Both the position numbers and the translations under genes were made by a program. The notes below the pieces were generated by a model, which was not told the origin of the DNA, did not search any database, and saw only the letters and a program-made list of their open reading frames with translations. This document shows, one piece after another, positions 62,680 through 64,000 of a stretch of 64,000 nucleotides of DNA. Within the stretch, counting starts at the first letter, position 1. Each line of letters begins with the position of its first letter. Source of the stretch: Ampelomyces quisqualis (lineage: Eukaryota; Ascomycota; Dothideomycetes; Pleosporales; Phaeosphaeriaceae). The stretch is from contig JAGTXZ010000010.1 of the NCBI GenBank assembly GCA_018398575.1, forward strand, positions 992,001 through 1,056,000, written 5' to 3'.

Positions 62680-64000
62680 ATGGCCGCCAACCGACCGACG
62701 ACGCGACGGAGAAGCGTTAAACAAGCCTTCGATGACGATGATGCGCCTGCCCCGAAGCGCCCAAAGACAGAGCTGAATGGGGCCACCAAGAAAACAACCA
62801 GCGCAGCGAAGAAGGCGGCGAAGGCAGCGTACGACGAAGACGATGACGGCTTCCAATTCTCGCGGCGCACCTCTCGAAGGACCGCCAAGGCGCAGGCGGT
62901 GCCAGCCCCAGAGCCTATACCCGAAGAGCCTCCTGCTAAGCCCGCGCGTCCAGAACCTCTCCCCGCGAAAAGCACTTCACGGCGCAAGAAAGCATCAATC
63001 GCAGCAGTCGAGGTAGAATCCGACACACAGAAGCGACGACGGTCAACGCGTCTTTCCAGCGACAAGGAACAATTGGAGGTGCGCACCAAAAATGCAGATT
63101 CTCCCGCAGCGAGGCGTGCAAAAAAGACGGTGCCCGCAGAGAAGGAACGGAAAATCTCGCCAGCACCGGAAGTGCATGCGGAACAGAAGGCTGCGTTTCA
63201 AGGCGCAAAGACTCCGACGCGGAATGAACTTACTGTGGCGAAAAAGCGCGACCCGAACGCGCAGAGGATCATGCTACCGTTTGCTGATACGCCGGTGATT
63301 ACGCGGAATAAGGAAATGCGAAAGGGTAGCAAGGAAGGGCATAGGCGGAGCAGCACGGGCCTGCGTGGCAGGCGAGCAAGTTCGCTAATCGACAGCGGCA
63401 TGTCAAATGGTGAGTTTGGGAGAGGCGCACATTAAGGCTTGAATTGACAGCCCACAGCTTTACCGCACTCAGAGGTCGAGGTCCGAGATTTTTACAAGTA
63501 CATCGAGCAGAGCCTCCCTGAGCCGCGGCGGATGAAGCAGCTCCTCACGTGGTGCGGCTCGCGCGCGCTGCCCGAGAAACCGTCCGGCAACGTCAAGAAC
63601 GCGAATGCGATCATGGCCGCGCGTGCCATCCAACAGGAGCTCATAGACGACTTCGCAAGCAGACCGGAGCTTTCAGACTGGTTCAGCAGGGTGAGACACT
63701 ACATGGGAGCAATCGAAACCCAGCGCTGACAGCCATCTAGGAAGAGACCGCACCGCTACCAGTAGTTAGGCGACCGAATCCACAAAACGAGAAGAACCAG
63801 ACTACACTGCAGGAATTAGAGGCGGAGGTAAAGCGGTATGTAACCCCCCCCTGCGTCAAACGATACTTGCTAACTCAGCTGTAGACTCGAGGAAGAAAAA
63901 GCCTCGTGGGAAGCTCTTGCCGCAACATGCACATCCATGCCCCCACCACCAGCACCCTCAAGAAGCGCACCAATACCTTCTTTCTCCGACATAGACACAT
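62680..64000 (+). CDS. DSN1: Kinetochore protein Dsn1/Mis13, 5' part
   Basis: Exons 62,680-63,409, 63,458-63,690, 63,741-63,835 and 63,885 onwards, cut by the window end. Introns are 48-50 bp. Dsn1 (Mis13) is the subunit of the Mis12/MIND complex that links inner to outer kinetochore. The N-terminus is basic and disordered with K-K-A-A-K-A-A and R-R-K-K-A stretches. The conserved region follows: G-R-R-A-S-S-L-I-D-S-G, then L-P-H-S-E-V-E-V-R-D-F-Y-K-Y-I, and R-R-M-K-Q-L-L-T-W-C. In yeast the two Ser of the R-R-x-S-S block are Aurora B/Ipl1 targets controlling CENP-C binding; here the block is intact. The first splice uses the second of two close AG acceptors (63,457), which restores the frame. 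An ATG at 62,638 would add 14 residues. Confidence 0.9.

Noticed and set aside
1..64000. tRNA genes, rRNA genes and CRISPR arrays
   Set aside because: I looked for tRNA B-box-like GGTTCGAAT and found no convincing cloverleaf. No rRNA-like stretch was seen. The tandem arrays have long contiguous units without spacers, so they are not CRISPR.

Overview
The window looks like nuclear DNA of a filamentous ascomycete, most likely a Dothideomycete (Pleosporales-like). Three things suggest this. Introns are short (about 45-175 nt, mostly 45-100), of the form GT..CTAAC/CTGAC..AG. Conserved fungal genes are tightly packed at balanced GC. One compartment carries the CpA-to-TpA signature of repeat-induced point mutation (RIP). 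The species is an inference; the sequence does not name it.

Positions 1 to about 19,690 form a TpA-rich, RIP-degraded repeat island with no intact gene. Reading TAA/TAG as mutated Gln codons recovers four old coding units: a pogo/Tc5-type DDE transposase (minus strand, about 2,330-920), a Plavaka (KDZ-type) transposase (plus strand, about 6,600-9,040) with a same-frame extension to about 10,090, an unrecognised unit (about 10,764-12,200), and a very long unit resembling a superfamily 1 (UPF1-like) helicase (14,391-19,841, one frame, no frameshift). Tandem arrays with periods of about 101, 147, 134 and 90-98 bp lie between them. The mutations fade inside the 3' end of the helicase unit. Directly beyond it, tail to tail, lies a histidine kinase gene cut off just after its phospho-acceptor His motif.

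Positions 19,900-64,000 are ordinary gene-rich chromosome. Left to right: truncated histidine kinase (-), Ser/Thr kinase (-), a 443-bp hAT-like MITE with an 8-bp target duplication, VAC8 (+), RPC53 (+), RNR2 (+), a WDR44/Dgr2-like WD40 gene with an in-frame TAG (+), a small basic protein (-), three coiled-coil genes (+), TRS31 (+), a thioredoxin (+), an ER disulfide isomerase (+), an HSBP1-like gene (-), EBP2 (+), a hypothetical gene (+), a damaged F-box gene (-), a PMC1-type Ca2+-ATPase (-), PSD2 phosphatidylserine decarboxylase (+), and DSN1 (+) running off the end.

The genes are mostly independent housekeeping functions: vacuole inheritance, Pol III transcription, dNTP synthesis, vesicle tethering, redox folding, ribosome biogenesis, calcium export, phospholipid synthesis and kinetochore assembly. 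There is no operon-like unit and no secondary-metabolite cluster. HSBP1 and EBP2 share a divergent 310-bp promoter. The points most worth a second look are the RIP island and its junction with the broken kinase, the MITE, the TAG inside the WD40 gene, and MCB boxes (ACGCGT) inside RNR2 introns.
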